Source: Devosia equisanguinis (GTDB taxonomy: Bacteria; Pseudomonadota; Alphaproteobacteria; Rhizobiales; Devosiaceae). From it: a stretch of DNA of 64,000 nucleotides. The position numbers and the translations under genes were made by a program. The notes beneath the pieces are model-generated. The model made no database searches, was not told the DNA's origin, and was given only the letters and a program-made list of their open reading frames with translations. Of this stretch, positions 10,410 through 19,839 are shown piece by piece; within the stretch, counting starts at the first letter, position 1, and the number at the start of each line of letters is the position of its first letter. Location of the stretch: positions 169,154-233,153 of the forward strand of contig NZ_UZWD01000025.1 in NCBI RefSeq assembly GCF_900631955.1. Reading direction: 5' to 3'.

Positions 10410-12143
10410 ATGCGCGGCATTTCCTGGGGCGGAAAACAGCGTGACGATGCGGCCAAGGTGGCCGCCATCATGCGCAGCCAGGCCGTTATCGAGTTCGAAC
10501 TCGACGGCACCATCATTACGGCAAACGACAACTTCCTCCGTGCCATGGGTTATGAGCTCGTGGCGGTGGCGGGACAGCATCACTCCATGTTCTGCCCACC
10601 CGAGGTGGTGCAGAGCACCGAATACAAGACGTTCTGGGGCGATCTGGCCAAGGGCAAGTTCTATTCGGGCGTGTTCAAGCGGCTGGCCAAGGGCGGGCGC
10701 GAGGTCTGGATCCAGGCCAGCTACAATCCGGTGCTCGACAGTGCCGGCCGGCCGGTCAAGGTCATCAAGTTCGCCACCGACGTCACCGAACAGTCCGAAC
10801 GTGCGGCCGACCACGCCGCCCAGATATCGGCCATATCCCGGGTGCAGGCGGTGATCGCCTTCAATCTCGATGGCACGGTGATCGACGCCAATGACAATTT
10901 CCTCACCACGGTGGGTTATGGCCGCGAGGAGGTGGTGGGACAGCACCATTCCATGTTCTGCGACCCGGCCTATGTGCGCTCGGACGACTACAAGCGCTTC
11001 TGGGCGCAATTGCGCGCGGGCGAATTCGTCGCCGCCGAGTTTCATCGCTTCGGCAAGGGCGGTCGGGAAGTGTGGATCCAGGCCAGCTACAATCCGATTT
11101 TCGATGCATCGGGCCGGCCGATAAAGGTCATCAAATACGCGACCGATATCAGCGAGCGCAAACGCGCCGAAGGTATCATCGCCGCCTTGACCGATAGTCT
11201 GGCCCGCATGGCCAAGGGCGATTTGGGTGGGCGTATCGACACCGCCTTTACCGGGCAATACGAGCAATTGCGCCAGGCCTTCAATCGCTCGCTGGGGCAG
11301 TTGGAGGGGATCGTGGTCGATCTCCGTCAGGCCTCGCGCGCGCTGCGCACGGCGACCGGGGAAATCCTGGCCGGGGCCAACGACCTGTCCGAGCGCACCA
11401 CCCGCCAGGCGGCGACCATCGAGGAAACCTCGGCGGCGGTGGAACAGGTGAGTGTTGCGGTCGCGGACAATGCCAAGCGCGCCATCTCGGCCAGCGAGCG
11501 GGCGCGGCTGCTCGCGACCAATGCCACGGAAGGCGGCACGGTCATGGGCTCGGCAACCCAGGCCATGCAGGCCATCGAGGCCTCGTCTGCCAAGATTTCC
11601 AACATTATCGGACTGATCGACGACATTGCCTTCCAGACCAATCTGCTGGCCCTCAACGCTTCGGTAGAAGCTGCGCGCGCCGGTGATGCCGGCAAGGGGT
11701 TTGCCGTGGTGGCGGTGGAGGTGCGGCGGCTGGCACAAAGCGCCGCCGGCGCGTCCTCGGAGGTCAAGGCGCTGATCGAGACCAGCGCCGGCGAAGTGCG
11801 CACCGGGGCGCAACTGGTCGGTCGGGCCGCCGAGCGGCTCGGCGATATCCTGATCGGTGCCGAGGAAAGTGCCGGGCTGATCGACGAGATTGCCAGGGCC
11901 AATGCCGCCCAGTCCGGCGCTTTGGAGGAAGTTTCGGTCGCGGTCCGGCAGATGGACGAGATGACCCAGCACAATGCGGCGCTGGTGGAACAGACCAATG
12001 CCGCGATCGAGCAGACCGAAGCCCAGGCCAGCGAGCTCGATCGCATCGTCGATGTGTTCAAGCTCGACCCCAACTCCGCTGACTCCATGGCGGTGAAAGC
12101 AAAGGTGTCATCCGGGGTCAAGATTTTGCGCGCGGCAGGGTAG
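10410..12143 (+). CDS. Soluble tandem-PAS methyl-accepting chemotaxis protein
   Basis: This is a cytoplasmic chemoreceptor of 577 residues with no transmembrane segment. Two closely similar PAS domains occupy about residues 17-120 and 139-242. Both contain GQHHSMFC and [13 protein letters not shown], so they arose by duplication. A receptor signalling domain follows with the usual hairpin tip ([20 protein letters not shown]). The architecture resembles BdlA/Aer-like energy or redox sensors, in which PAS can hold heme or FAD, but no cofactor residue can be assigned. ATG 10410 has GGGACGG just upstream. An in-frame TTG at 10380 would add ten residues but lacks a ribosome site. The C-terminus lacks the W-x-x-F pentapeptide of the membrane receptors. 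Confidence 0.9.
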   Translation: MRGISWGGKQRDDAAKVAAIMRSQAVIEFELDGTIITANDNFLRAMGYELVAVAGQHHSMFCPPEVVQSTEYKTFWGDLAKGKFYSGVFKRLAKGGREVWIQASYNPVLDSAGRPVKVIKFATDVTEQSERAADHAAQISAISRVQAVIAFNLDGTVIDANDNFLTTVGYGREEVVGQHHSMFCDPAYVRSDDYKRFWAQLRAGEFVAAEFHRFGKGGREVWIQASYNPIFDASGRPIKVIKYATDISERKRAEGIIAALTDSLARMAKGDLGGRIDTAFTGQYEQLRQAFNRSLGQLEGIVVDLRQASRALRTATGEILAGANDLSERTTRQAATIEETSAAVEQVSVAVADNAKRAISASERARLLATNATEGGTVMGSATQAMQAIEASSAKISNIIGLIDDIAFQTNLLALNASVEAARAGDAGKGFAVVAVEVRRLAQSAAGASSEVKALIETSAGEVRTGAQLVGRAAERLGDILIGAEESAGLIDEIARANAAQSGALEEVSVAVRQMDEMTQHNAALVEQTNAAIEQTEAQASELDRIVDVFKLDPNSADSMAVKAKVSSGVKILRAAG

Positions 12144-12150
12144 CCGGACG

Positions 12151-12165
12151 CCCCGATAATCGGGG
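12151..12165 (+). terminator. Short hairpin after PAS receptor
   Basis: CCCCGA-TAA-TCGGGG is followed by GATTTATG. It is short and lacks a proper T-run. A second small inverted repeat, ATAAC-GTGGT-GTTAT (12185-12199), follows and could be an operator for the next gene. Confidence 0.4.
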
Positions 12166-12280
12166 GATTTATGAGAAATTTACCATAACGTGGTGTTATT
12201 TCTTTCATCTGACCAAGTCCGGATTTGGGAGTCTCGATTGGAAAGACTGACACCGAAGGCAGCGAGAGAGGCGGCACATC

Positions 12281-13834
12281 ATGGCCACGCACGCGCAAGA
12301 CATTCTGCAATCCAGACTTGATTTTATCGGCCTCGACGAGGCGGCGCGGGCCAGGCTCGCCAGCGTGCAGGGCACCATCGATGCCCATCTTGAACCGGCG
12401 CTCGACCGGTTCTACAGCAAGATCGCTACGGTCCCGGCGGTCAAGCAGTTCTTCGACGGCCGCCCCCAGATGGACCGCGCCAAGTCCAAGCAGGTGGGGC
12501 ATTGGCGGGCCATTGCCACCGGACAGTTCGACGACGCCTATATGCAGGCCAGCACCAAGGTCGGTCTGCGCCACGCCCAGATCGGGCTTGAACCGCGCTG
12601 GCATATCGGCGGCTATGGCGTGATCATGGAAACCCTGGTCAAGGGCCTGTTGCGGGACGTGATGGATGCCGCGCTCGAGCCAAGAGAGCGCCGCTTCGGC
12701 CGGCCGGTGGCACGCAGCAAGGCCGAGGTGCAGCCCGAGGTCGAGGCCATGTCCGAGATCTTGGTGGCAGTGCTCAAATCCATGCTGCTCGATATCGATA
12801 TCGGTGTTTCCGCCTATTTCGAAAAGCTCACCGGCGATGCGCGCGACGCCGATGATGCCGCCCGGGGCCGTATCCAGCAGGCGGTGGCGGCCACTGGCGC
12901 CGTGCTCAAGGACATGGCGCAGGGCGATCTCACCGGGCGGGTAACGGCCGAGCTCGATGCCGAATTCGAACAGATCAAGGTCGATACCAATGCGGTGGCC
13001 GAGAAAATGGCCGGCATTGTCGGCCAGCTGCAGCAGACCTCCCGCTCGCTGCGCACCGCGACCGGAGAAATCCTTGCCGGGGCCAATGACCTGGCCGAGC
13101 GCACCACGCGCCAGGCGGCGACCATCGAGGAGACCTCGGCAGCGGTCGAGCAATTGAGCGCGGCGGTGGTCGAAAATGCCAGCCGGGCCTCGATGGCCAG
13201 CGGCAAGGCGCAGTCCCTTGCGCGCAGTGCCACCGATGGCGGCGCGGTGATGGAGCAGGCCAATGGCGCCATGGGCGCCATCGAAACCTCCTCGGGCAAG
13301 ATCTCCAATATCATCGGTCTGATCGACGACATTGCCTTCCAGACCAACCTTCTGGCGCTCAATGCCTCGGTGGAAGCGGCGCGCGCCGGCGATGCCGGCA
13401 AGGGTTTTGCGGTGGTGGCGGTGGAAGTGCGGCGCCTGGCGCAAAGCGCTGCCAATGCCTCGGCCGAGGTCAAACAGTTGATCGAGGCCAGCGCCGCCGA
13501 GGTCAAGACCGGCAGCCAATTGGTGGCACGCGCCGCCGAAATGCTGCTCGACATCCTCTCAGGCGCCGAAGAGAGCGCGACCCTGATCGATACCATCGCC
13601 CAGGCCAATAAGAGCCAGTCCGCGGCGCTGGGCGAGGTTGCCGTGGCAGTGCGCCAGATGGACGAGATGACCCAGCACAATGCGGCGCTGGTCGAGGAGA
13701 TGAATGCCTCCATCGAACAGACAGAGGCCCAGGCCGTGTCGCTGGACGGCATTGTCGAGGTGTTCCGGGTCGATGGCTCGGCCTCGGCTGCGCGGCGGGC
13801 GGGGCAGGGGATGCGGCTGGTGCGCGCTGGGTAG
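12281..13834 (+). CDS. Globin-coupled chemoreceptor (HemAT-like aerotaxis transducer)
   Basis: This is a soluble 517-residue receptor. The N-terminal ~155 residues match the protoglobin/HemAT sensor: LDRFYSKI, then GHWRAIATGQFDDAY, then [18 protein letters not shown]. The His in GLRHAQIG is the expected proximal heme ligand. A linker leads to the standard signalling domain with the [14 protein letters not shown] tip. Proteins of this family bind heme and report oxygen or other gases to the chemotaxis kinase. There is no transmembrane segment and no C-terminal pentapeptide. ATG 12281 follows GAGAGAGG. The next gene encodes a close paralogue of the same architecture. Confidence 0.92.
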   Translation: MATHAQDILQSRLDFIGLDEAARARLASVQGTIDAHLEPALDRFYSKIATVPAVKQFFDGRPQMDRAKSKQVGHWRAIATGQFDDAYMQASTKVGLRHAQIGLEPRWHIGGYGVIMETLVKGLLRDVMDAALEPRERRFGRPVARSKAEVQPEVEAMSEILVAVLKSMLLDIDIGVSAYFEKLTGDARDADDAARGRIQQAVAATGAVLKDMAQGDLTGRVTAELDAEFEQIKVDTNAVAEKMAGIVGQLQQTSRSLRTATGEILAGANDLAERTTRQAATIEETSAAVEQLSAAVVENASRASMASGKAQSLARSATDGGAVMEQANGAMGAIETSSGKISNIIGLIDDIAFQTNLLALNASVEAARAGDAGKGFAVVAVEVRRLAQSAANASAEVKQLIEASAAEVKTGSQLVARAAEMLLDILSGAEESATLIDTIAQANKSQSAALGEVAVAVRQMDEMTQHNAALVEEMNASIEQTEAQAVSLDGIVEVFRVDGSASAARRAGQGMRLVRAG

Positions 13835-13944
13835 CGGGGTCGGACGTAGACAAACGCTTAACCCTAAGCCGATAGCACAGGACCAGGCCTTGGGGCGCCA
13901 TGCCCCATGGCCAGCGTCAAACTCACTGCGATCGGCTTCTCGGT

Positions 13945-15477
13945 ATGTCTTTTCCGGCCCAACCCAACCTGCAAACACGCCTGGATTTCGTCGGGCTCGA
14001 CATGGAGGCGCGGGCAAGGCTGGCCCAGTCGCAGGCCCGGGTAGAGGCGCATCTGGAGCCGGCGCTCGATCGCTTCTATGGCCTGCTCGCCGCCGTGCCC
14101 GAGGTGGCGCGCTTCTTCGACGGCAAGGCGCAGATGAACCGCGCCCAGGGCAAGCAGATCGGCCATTGGCAGGCCATTGCCGGCGGTCAGTTCGACGACG
14201 ACTATTTCCAGTCCAGCACCCGCATTGGCCTGCGGCACGCCCAGATCGGGCTCGAGCCGCGCTGGCATATCGGGGGCTATAGCCTCATCATGGAAACCCT
14301 GGTCAAGGGCCTGGTGCATGACCTGATGGCCGAGGCCCTGACCCCGCAGAAAGGCTTGTTCGGCCGCGCCGTGCCGCGCGATCCCGAAGCGGTGCTCGCC
14401 GATGCCGACGCCATGGCGGAGACGCTGGTGGTGGTGCTTAAGGCGATGATGCTCGACATCGATATCGGCGTCTCCGCCTATTTCGGCAAGCTCACCGAGG
14501 ACGCGCGGGCGCTCGAAGAGGGGGCGCGCGACAAGATCCGCAAGGCGGTTAGCGCCACCGGGTCGGTGCTGCGCGACGTCGCCGCCGGCGATCTCACCAG
14601 CCGGGTGACCGCCGAGCTCGATGCCGAGTTCGACCAGATCAAGGCCGACACCAATGCGGTGGCCGAGCGGCTGGCCGATATCGTGGGCCGGCTGCAGCAG
14701 ACGTCGCGGTCGCTCAAGACCGCGACCGGGGAAATCCTGGCTGGAGCCAACGATCTCTCCGAGCGCACGACACGGCAGGCCGCGACCATCGAACAGACCT
14801 CGGCGGCGATCGAGCAATTGTCCTCCGTCGTCATGGAAAATGCACGTCGCGCCCTTACCGCCAGCGAAAAGGCCAAGGTGGTGGCTCAGAGTGCCACCCA
14901 AGGCGGCGAGGTGATGAGGCAAGCCAATGACGCCATGACCGCCATCGAGACCTCATCGGCCAAGATTTCCAACATTATCGGTCTGATCGACGATATCGCC
15001 TTCCAGACCAATCTGCTGGCGCTCAACGCCTCGGTGGAAGCGGCGCGCGCCGGGGAGGCCGGCAAGGGTTTTGCCGTTGTCGCGGTGGAAGTGCGCCGCC
15101 TGGCCCAGAGTGCCGCCAATGCTTCGGCCGAGGTCAAGGCGCTGATCGATACCAGTGCTGCCGAAGTGCGCGGTGGCAGCCACAAGGTGTCGCAGGCCGC
15201 CGAAGTGCTGCTCGACATTCTGGCCGGCACTCAGGAAAGCGCGGAACTGATCGACACCATCGCCCAGGCCAATCGCAGCCAGTCCACCGCGCTGGACGAG
15301 GTGACGGTGGCGGTGCGCACCATGGATGAGATGACCCAGCATAATGCGGCGCTGGTGGAAGAGACGAATGCCGCCATCGAGCAGACCGAAGCCCAGGCCA
15401 GCGATCTCGACCGCATCATCGACGTGTTCCGCATCGGCGCGGAGGCCTATCGCCCCATGCGCCGGCTGGCGTCTTGA
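13945..15477 (+). CDS. Second globin-coupled chemoreceptor (HemAT-like)
   Basis: This is a soluble 510-residue paralogue of the preceding receptor. It has the same protoglobin landmarks: [16 protein letters not shown], then [18 protein letters not shown] with the expected heme-ligating His. The signalling domain follows and ends ...YRPMRRLAS without a tether pentapeptide. ATG 13945 aligns with the paralogue's N-terminus (LQTRLDF against LQSRLDF). An in-frame ATG at 13900 would add 15 unrelated residues. The ribosome site is weak. The gene lies 110 bp after the previous one with no clear terminator between them, so the pair may be co-transcribed. Two globin sensors in tandem suggest different ligand affinities or gases, which is inference. 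Confidence 0.92.
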   Translation: MSFPAQPNLQTRLDFVGLDMEARARLAQSQARVEAHLEPALDRFYGLLAAVPEVARFFDGKAQMNRAQGKQIGHWQAIAGGQFDDDYFQSSTRIGLRHAQIGLEPRWHIGGYSLIMETLVKGLVHDLMAEALTPQKGLFGRAVPRDPEAVLADADAMAETLVVVLKAMMLDIDIGVSAYFGKLTEDARALEEGARDKIRKAVSATGSVLRDVAAGDLTSRVTAELDAEFDQIKADTNAVAERLADIVGRLQQTSRSLKTATGEILAGANDLSERTTRQAATIEQTSAAIEQLSSVVMENARRALTASEKAKVVAQSATQGGEVMRQANDAMTAIETSSAKISNIIGLIDDIAFQTNLLALNASVEAARAGEAGKGFAVVAVEVRRLAQSAANASAEVKALIDTSAAEVRGGSHKVSQAAEVLLDILAGTQESAELIDTIAQANRSQSTALDEVTVAVRTMDEMTQHNAALVEETNAAIEQTEAQASDLDRIIDVFRIGAEAYRPMRRLAS

Positions 15478-15521
15478 GCGCGTCGGGGCTACTGGTCTTG
15501 AGCGTTTCAGGAGAGCTAAAA

Positions 15522-15884
15522 ATGGTTCGTATCGGCCTTGTTGCCCATGACGACAAGAAAGACGATCTCTGCCGCTGGGCCGAGCATCACCGCGACAAGC
15601 TCGCCTTGCACGAGCTGTGGGGTACCGGCACCACCGGCAGCCGGATCATGGCGGCCACGGGCCTCGAGGTTACCCTGCTCAAGAGTGGCCCGCTGGGCGG
15701 CGACCAGCAATTGGGCGCCATGATCTGCGAGGGACGGCTGGATGTGCTGATCTTTTTCATCGATCCGCTCTCCGCCCAGCCTCATGACGTGGATGTGAAG
15801 GCGCTGACGCGGCTGGCAACACTCTACGATGTCCCGCTTGCCAACAATAAATCGACTGCGGACGCGGTTCTGGCGGCTGTCTAA
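15522..15884 (+). CDS. mgsA: Methylglyoxal synthase
   Basis: It converts dihydroxyacetone phosphate to methylglyoxal and phosphate in the glycolytic bypass. The protein has 120 residues, shorter than the 152-residue E. coli enzyme but with all key elements. His9-Asp10 lies near the start, and the TGTTG phosphate-binding motif is at about residues 35-39. SGPLGGDQQ carries the catalytic Asp61, and PHDVD carries His88, the equivalent of E. coli His98. AGGAGA at 15509-15514 supports ATG 15522. The gene directly follows the receptor array by 44 bp and may be read from it. A GCCCGG-ATTAAA-CCGGGC hairpin (15939-15956) lies downstream and may end the transcript, although it has no T-run. Confidence 0.92.
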   Translation: MVRIGLVAHDDKKDDLCRWAEHHRDKLALHELWGTGTTGSRIMAATGLEVTLLKSGPLGGDQQLGAMICEGRLDVLIFFIDPLSAQPHDVDVKALTRLATLYDVPLANNKSTADAVLAAV

Positions 15885-15988
15885 CCGGCCGGTTACTGTT
15901 GACCGCTCCGTGCTCTTATGAGCAGATGCCACAAAATTGCCCGGATTAAACCGGGCGGCATGGCACTCAGGAATCCGGGACGGTTTTA

Positions 15989-16771
15989 GTGACCTCCGAC
16001 TTGGTTATTGACGTTCGCAACGTCACAAAACGCTTTGGCGGCCTGGTGGCCGTCAATAATTGCTCCCTTGCGGTCCGACGCGGCTCCGTCACCGGCCTGA
16101 TCGGGCCCAATGGTGCGGGCAAGTCGAGCCTGTTCAACATCGTCGCCGGCAATATCGTGCCCGACGACGGGCAGGTGATCTTCGACGGCACGGATGTGAC
16201 GGGGATGAAGCCGCATCAGCTGTTCGGCATCGGCATGCTGCGCACGTTCCAGATCGCGCATGAATTCAGCCAGATGACGGCGCTGGAAAACCTGATGATG
16301 GTTCCAGGCGACCAGCCGGGTGAGCATCTCATCGATACCTGGTTCCGGCCGCGCCTGGTGCGCAGCCGCGAGACCGAGGTGCGCAAGAAGGCGCTCGACG
16401 TCATCGATTTTCTCAAGCTCGGCCATGTGCGCAACGAGCTGGCCGGCAATCTCTCTGGTGGCCAGAAGAAGCTGCTCGAACTCGGTCGCACCATGATGGT
16501 CGATGCCAAGGTGGTGCTGCTCGACGAGGTGGCGGCGGGCGTCAACAAGACGCTGCTCAACGATCTGGCCGCCAATATCGAGCGGATGAACCGCGAGCTG
16601 GGCTACACCTTCTTCGTCATCGAGCACGATATGGACCTGATCGGGCGGTTGTGCGATCCCGTGATCGTCATGGCGCAGGGCGAAAAGATTGCCGAGGGCC
16701 CAATGGCCGACATTCGGGCCAATCCGGCCATCGTCGAAGCCTATTTCGGCACGCCGGTGGAGGCTGCTTGA
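15989..16771 (+). CDS. livG: Branched-chain amino acid type ABC transporter ATPase (LivG-like)
   Basis: This is a cytoplasmic ATP-binding subunit of a HAAT-family importer, 260 residues. Walker A is GPNGAGKSS, the signature is LSGGQKK and Walker B is VVLLDEV. The LivG-type insert lies between Walker A and the signature (FRPRLVRSRETEV). A GTG start at 15989 follows GGGACGG (15977-15983). It is the first gene of a tight four-gene operon, and its stop overlaps the next start (TGATG at 16769-16773). LivG proteins pair with LivF to energise transport of branched-chain amino acids or related amides. The actual substrate is not evident here. Confidence 0.9.
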   Translation: MTSDLVIDVRNVTKRFGGLVAVNNCSLAVRRGSVTGLIGPNGAGKSSLFNIVAGNIVPDDGQVIFDGTDVTGMKPHQLFGIGMLRTFQIAHEFSQMTALENLMMVPGDQPGEHLIDTWFRPRLVRSRETEVRKKALDVIDFLKLGHVRNELAGNLSGGQKKLLELGRTMMVDAKVVLLDEVAAGVNKTLLNDLAANIERMNRELGYTFFVIEHDMDLIGRLCDPVIVMAQGEKIAEGPMADIRANPAIVEAYFGTPVEAA

Positions 16772-17475
16772 TGCCCCTGATCGAATTGAAACACGTCGTG
16801 GGCGGCTATGGCGGCGCGCCCATCCTCAATGGCGTCAACATGGCCATCGACAAGAGCGATATCGGCGTCATCGTTGGCCCCAATGGTGCCGGCAAGTCGA
16901 CCACGCTCAAGGCTATTTTCGGCCTGCTCAAGGTCACCGGCGGGACCATCGAATTTGGTGGCGAGAACATCGCCAATTCCCTGCCCGACAGGCTGGTGCC
17001 CAAGGGGCTTTCCTTCGTGCCGCAGGAGAAGAATGTCTTCACCTCGATGAGCGTCGAGGAAAACCTGGAAATGGGTGCATTCACCCGCACCGACGATTTC
17101 TCCGAGACCATGCAGTGGGTCTATGAAATGTTCCCGGTGCTGGCGGAAAAGCGCCGCCAGCCCGCGGGGGAACTCTCGGGCGGTCAGCGGCAGATGGTGG
17201 CCATGGGCCGCGCGCTGATGAGCCGGCCGAGCCTGCTCATGCTCGATGAACCCTCTGCCGGCCTCAGCCCGCGCTATGTCATCGAAATCTTCGAGACCAT
17301 CGTGCGCGTCAACCAGGAAGGCGTCGGCATTCTCATGGTCGAGCAGAATGCCCGCCAGGCGCTGGCCTTTGCGTCCAAGGGATTTGTGCTGGCCCAGGGC
17401 CAGAACCGTTTCACCGGCACCGGGCCGGAACTGATTGCCGACCCCGAGGTCGCCAAGTCTTTCCTGGGGGGCTGA
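16771..17475 (+). CDS. livF: Branched-chain amino acid type ABC transporter ATPase (LivF-like)
   Basis: This is the second ATPase subunit, 234 residues. Walker A is GPNGAGKST, the signature is LSGGQRQM and Walker B is LLMLDEPSAGLSP. ATG 16771 shares its A with the livG stop, which indicates translational coupling. The short LivF form lacks the LivG insert. It would form the nucleotide-binding dimer with LivG under the LivH/LivM permease pair encoded next. The substrate is unassigned. Confidence 0.9.
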   Translation: MPLIELKHVVGGYGGAPILNGVNMAIDKSDIGVIVGPNGAGKSTTLKAIFGLLKVTGGTIEFGGENIANSLPDRLVPKGLSFVPQEKNVFTSMSVEENLEMGAFTRTDDFSETMQWVYEMFPVLAEKRRQPAGELSGGQRQMVAMGRALMSRPSLLMLDEPSAGLSPRYVIEIFETIVRVNQEGVGILMVEQNARQALAFASKGFVLAQGQNRFTGTGPELIADPEVAKSFLGG

Positions 17476-17478
17476 GCC

Positions 17479-18483
17479 ATGACCGAGCTGATTTTCTTCA
17501 TCAACCAGGTGGTGATCTCCGGTCTGGTCCTGGGCTGCATCTATGCGCTGGGGGCGGTCGGCATCACGCTGATCTTCGGCATTCTGCGCTTTGCGCACTT
17601 TGCCCATTCCGAGCTGATGACCTCGGGCGCTTTCTTTGCCTTTCTGTTGGCCGGCGCCTTTGCTGCCTGGGGCATTGTCACGCCGATCCCTACCGGCTTC
17701 GTCGTCCTGCCCATCGCTATGGTGTTGTCGGCGATCCTGGCGCTGGGGATCGACAAGGGCTTTTATGCACCGCTGCGCAAACGTGGCGCCAAGCCGGTGA
17801 CGCTGCTGATCGCCTCGATCGGCGTGACGCTGATGATCCAGGGCCTTATCCGCCTGTTCTTCGGCGCCGGCTCCTACTCCTTTTTCGAGAACGAGCCCAA
17901 GGATGTGTTCCGCATCGACCTCAACATGCTCGGCTCGACCCGGCCGCTGGTGATCACCGAGCCGCAGGTGCTGATGATCGTGCTGACGCTGATCGCGGTT
18001 TTGGCGCTGCACTTCTTCCTCACCCGCACGCGGCTGGGCAAGGCGATGCGCGCCATGGCCGACAATGCCGATCTGGCGCAGGTGTCGGGCATCAACACGG
18101 CTCTGGTGGTGCGGGTCACCTGGATCATTGCCGGAGCGTTGGGGTGCCTGGCCGGTACGCTGCTGGCGCTCGATGTGACGCTGAAGCCGGACTTGGCCTT
18201 CAACATCATCATCCCGATCTTTGCCGCCGCCATCGTCGGTGGGCTGGGCCAGTCCTATGGCGCCATTGCCGGGGGGCTGCTCATCGGCTTTGCCGAGACG
18301 CTGGCTGTCTTCAACTGGACCATGGTTCTGCGCCCGCTCAACGCCATCCTGCCCGACTGGATGCAACTGCCCCCAACCCTGGCGCTGGTGCCGACGGAAT
18401 ATAAGCTCACCGTGGCTTTCGTCATCCTGGTCATCACCCTTCTGGTCCGACCGACGGGTATCTTCAAGGGAGCCTCGTCATGA
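17479..18483 (+). CDS. livH: Branched-chain amino acid type ABC transporter permease (LivH-like)
   Basis: This is an integral membrane permease of 334 residues with about eight hydrophobic segments. It has LivH-family landmarks GLVLGCIYALGAVGITLIFG near the N-terminus and AAAIVGGLGQSYGAIAGGLL in the C-terminal half. It starts 3 bp after livF and its stop overlaps the livM start (ATGA at 18480-18483). It forms the translocation channel with LivM. Confidence 0.9.
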   Translation: MTELIFFINQVVISGLVLGCIYALGAVGITLIFGILRFAHFAHSELMTSGAFFAFLLAGAFAAWGIVTPIPTGFVVLPIAMVLSAILALGIDKGFYAPLRKRGAKPVTLLIASIGVTLMIQGLIRLFFGAGSYSFFENEPKDVFRIDLNMLGSTRPLVITEPQVLMIVLTLIAVLALHFFLTRTRLGKAMRAMADNADLAQVSGINTALVVRVTWIIAGALGCLAGTLLALDVTLKPDLAFNIIIPIFAAAIVGGLGQSYGAIAGGLLIGFAETLAVFNWTMVLRPLNAILPDWMQLPPTLALVPTEYKLTVAFVILVITLLVRPTGIFKGASS

Positions 18484-19769
18484 TCGCTCGTTCCCTCTCG
18501 CTGTTTGGCGGCCTGTTCGTACTCATCCTGGTGATCGGCTGGGTCATGGGCGCGCCCTTTACCTCGTCGCGCCTCGTCGAAGCGGCCGCCTATGCGCTCA
18601 TCGCCCTCGGCCTCAATATCCAGTGGGGTTATGGCGGCCTGTTCAATTTCGGCATTATGGGCTTCCTGATGGTGGGCGGCGCTGCCGTCACCTTCATATC
18701 CTATCCGGTCAATGCAGTGTTCTGGGGCTCGGAAGGTCCCGCCATGCTGGGGCGGGCGCTGCTGGCCTTCTTTGTGGGCGCGTTGATCGTGCTCGCCGCG
18801 CGGCAGAGCCATCGCGTCGGTATCACCGGCAAATGGAAGACGGCGCTCACCGTACTCGCCTGGTTCCTGGCCTATGTGCTCTATCGCAGCCAGCTCGATC
18901 CGGCCGCGGCCTATATCGAAAGCGCCGCCGGTGGCGGCTGGGTCGGGGGGCTGGGTGCCCATCCGCTCTTGGGCTGGGTGTTCGGTGGGGTTCTGGCTGC
19001 CGGCATCGCCTATGTCATCGGCAAGATCTGCCTTGGCCTGCGCACCGATTATCTGGCCATTGCCACGATCGGTATTTCCGAGATCCTGCGCGCGCTGATC
19101 AAGAACATGGACTGGCTGACCCGCGGTACGCTCACCGTCTCGCCCATTCCATGGCCGACGCCCCTGCCACAAGCCTACCAGGCGCAGGGCCTGGACACCG
19201 CCACGGCGCTGATCGCGGCTCGCGCCGGCTATCTGGCCTTGGCTGTATTGGTGCTGGCGATTGTCGTCTGGCTGATTTCGCGCGCCTATGCCGGGCCCTG
19301 GGGCCGGATGATGCGCGCCATCCGCGACAACCACATTGCCGCCTCCTCGATGGGCAAGAATGTTACGGCCCGCCAGCTCGAGATTTTCGTCTTCGGCTCC
19401 GTGCTGATGGGCATTGGCGGCGCCATGCTGGTCAGTTTCGTGCAGATTTTCGATCCCTCCAGCTACCAGCCGATCAACCACACATTCCTCATCTGGGTGA
19501 TGGTGATCGTGGGCGGCGCTGGTAATAATTGGGGTGCGATCTTCGGGGCGGTGTTGATCTGGCTGATCTGGGTCATTTCCGAACCGCTGTCCAAGGCGAT
19601 CTTCGATTTTGTCAGCACCTGGTCCAGCCATGCCGGCTGGGGGGCCATTCCCGATATCGAGGCCCGCTCGGCGCAAATGCGGGTTTTTGTGCTGGGCCTG
19701 GTCATTACCATCGCCCTGCGCTTCGCGCCGAAGGGATTGATCCCGGAAGTGGTCAAGCGCGACAATTAA
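18480..19769 (+). CDS. livM: Branched-chain amino acid type ABC transporter permease (LivM-like)
   Basis: This is the second permease, 429 residues, with multiple membrane segments. LivM-family motifs are ALGLNIQWGYGGLFNFG (about residues 41-57), LRTDYLAIATIGISEI and the MMRAIRDN loop. It is longer than a typical LivM because of an extra region at about residues 80-180. It overlaps livH by 4 bp and ends the transporter operon. A palindrome at 19771-19784 immediately follows the stop and belongs to the next unit. Confidence 0.9.
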   Translation: MIARSLSLFGGLFVLILVIGWVMGAPFTSSRLVEAAAYALIALGLNIQWGYGGLFNFGIMGFLMVGGAAVTFISYPVNAVFWGSEGPAMLGRALLAFFVGALIVLAARQSHRVGITGKWKTALTVLAWFLAYVLYRSQLDPAAAYIESAAGGGWVGGLGAHPLLGWVFGGVLAAGIAYVIGKICLGLRTDYLAIATIGISEILRALIKNMDWLTRGTLTVSPIPWPTPLPQAYQAQGLDTATALIAARAGYLALAVLVLAIVVWLISRAYAGPWGRMMRAIRDNHIAASSMGKNVTARQLEIFVFGSVLMGIGGAMLVSFVQIFDPSSYQPINHTFLIWVMVIVGGAGNNWGAIFGAVLIWLIWVISEPLSKAIFDFVSTWSSHAGWGAIPDIEARSAQMRVFVLGLVITIALRFAPKGLIPEVVKRDN

Positions 19770-19770
19770 A

Positions 19771-19824
19771 GTCCAAATTTGGACATTTGACTTGCAACCA
19801 TGTCTGATTTGGGCCATTTACATG
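19771..19824 (+). promoter_or_regulatory. Operator-like repeats ahead of the toxin-antitoxin pair
   Basis: A perfect 14-bp palindrome, GTCCAAATTTGGAC (19771-19784), overlaps the first of two imperfect direct repeats: ATTTGGACATTTGACTTG (19777-19794) and ATTTGGGCCATTTACATG (19807-19824). The antitoxin start is 15 bp further on. This layout fits autoregulation by the antitoxin; no binding data can be inferred. Confidence 0.55.
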
Positions 19825-19839
19825 TCAAGGAGACAGTGA

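Noticed and set aside
11327..13519. Very long minus-strand open frames opposite the receptor genes (also 3532-5229, 5249-6679, 7719-9455)
   Set aside because: They are antisense shadows of high-GC coding sequence. Their products are rich in Gly/His/Asp/Leu low-complexity strings with no domain, and the plus strand encodes clear receptors.
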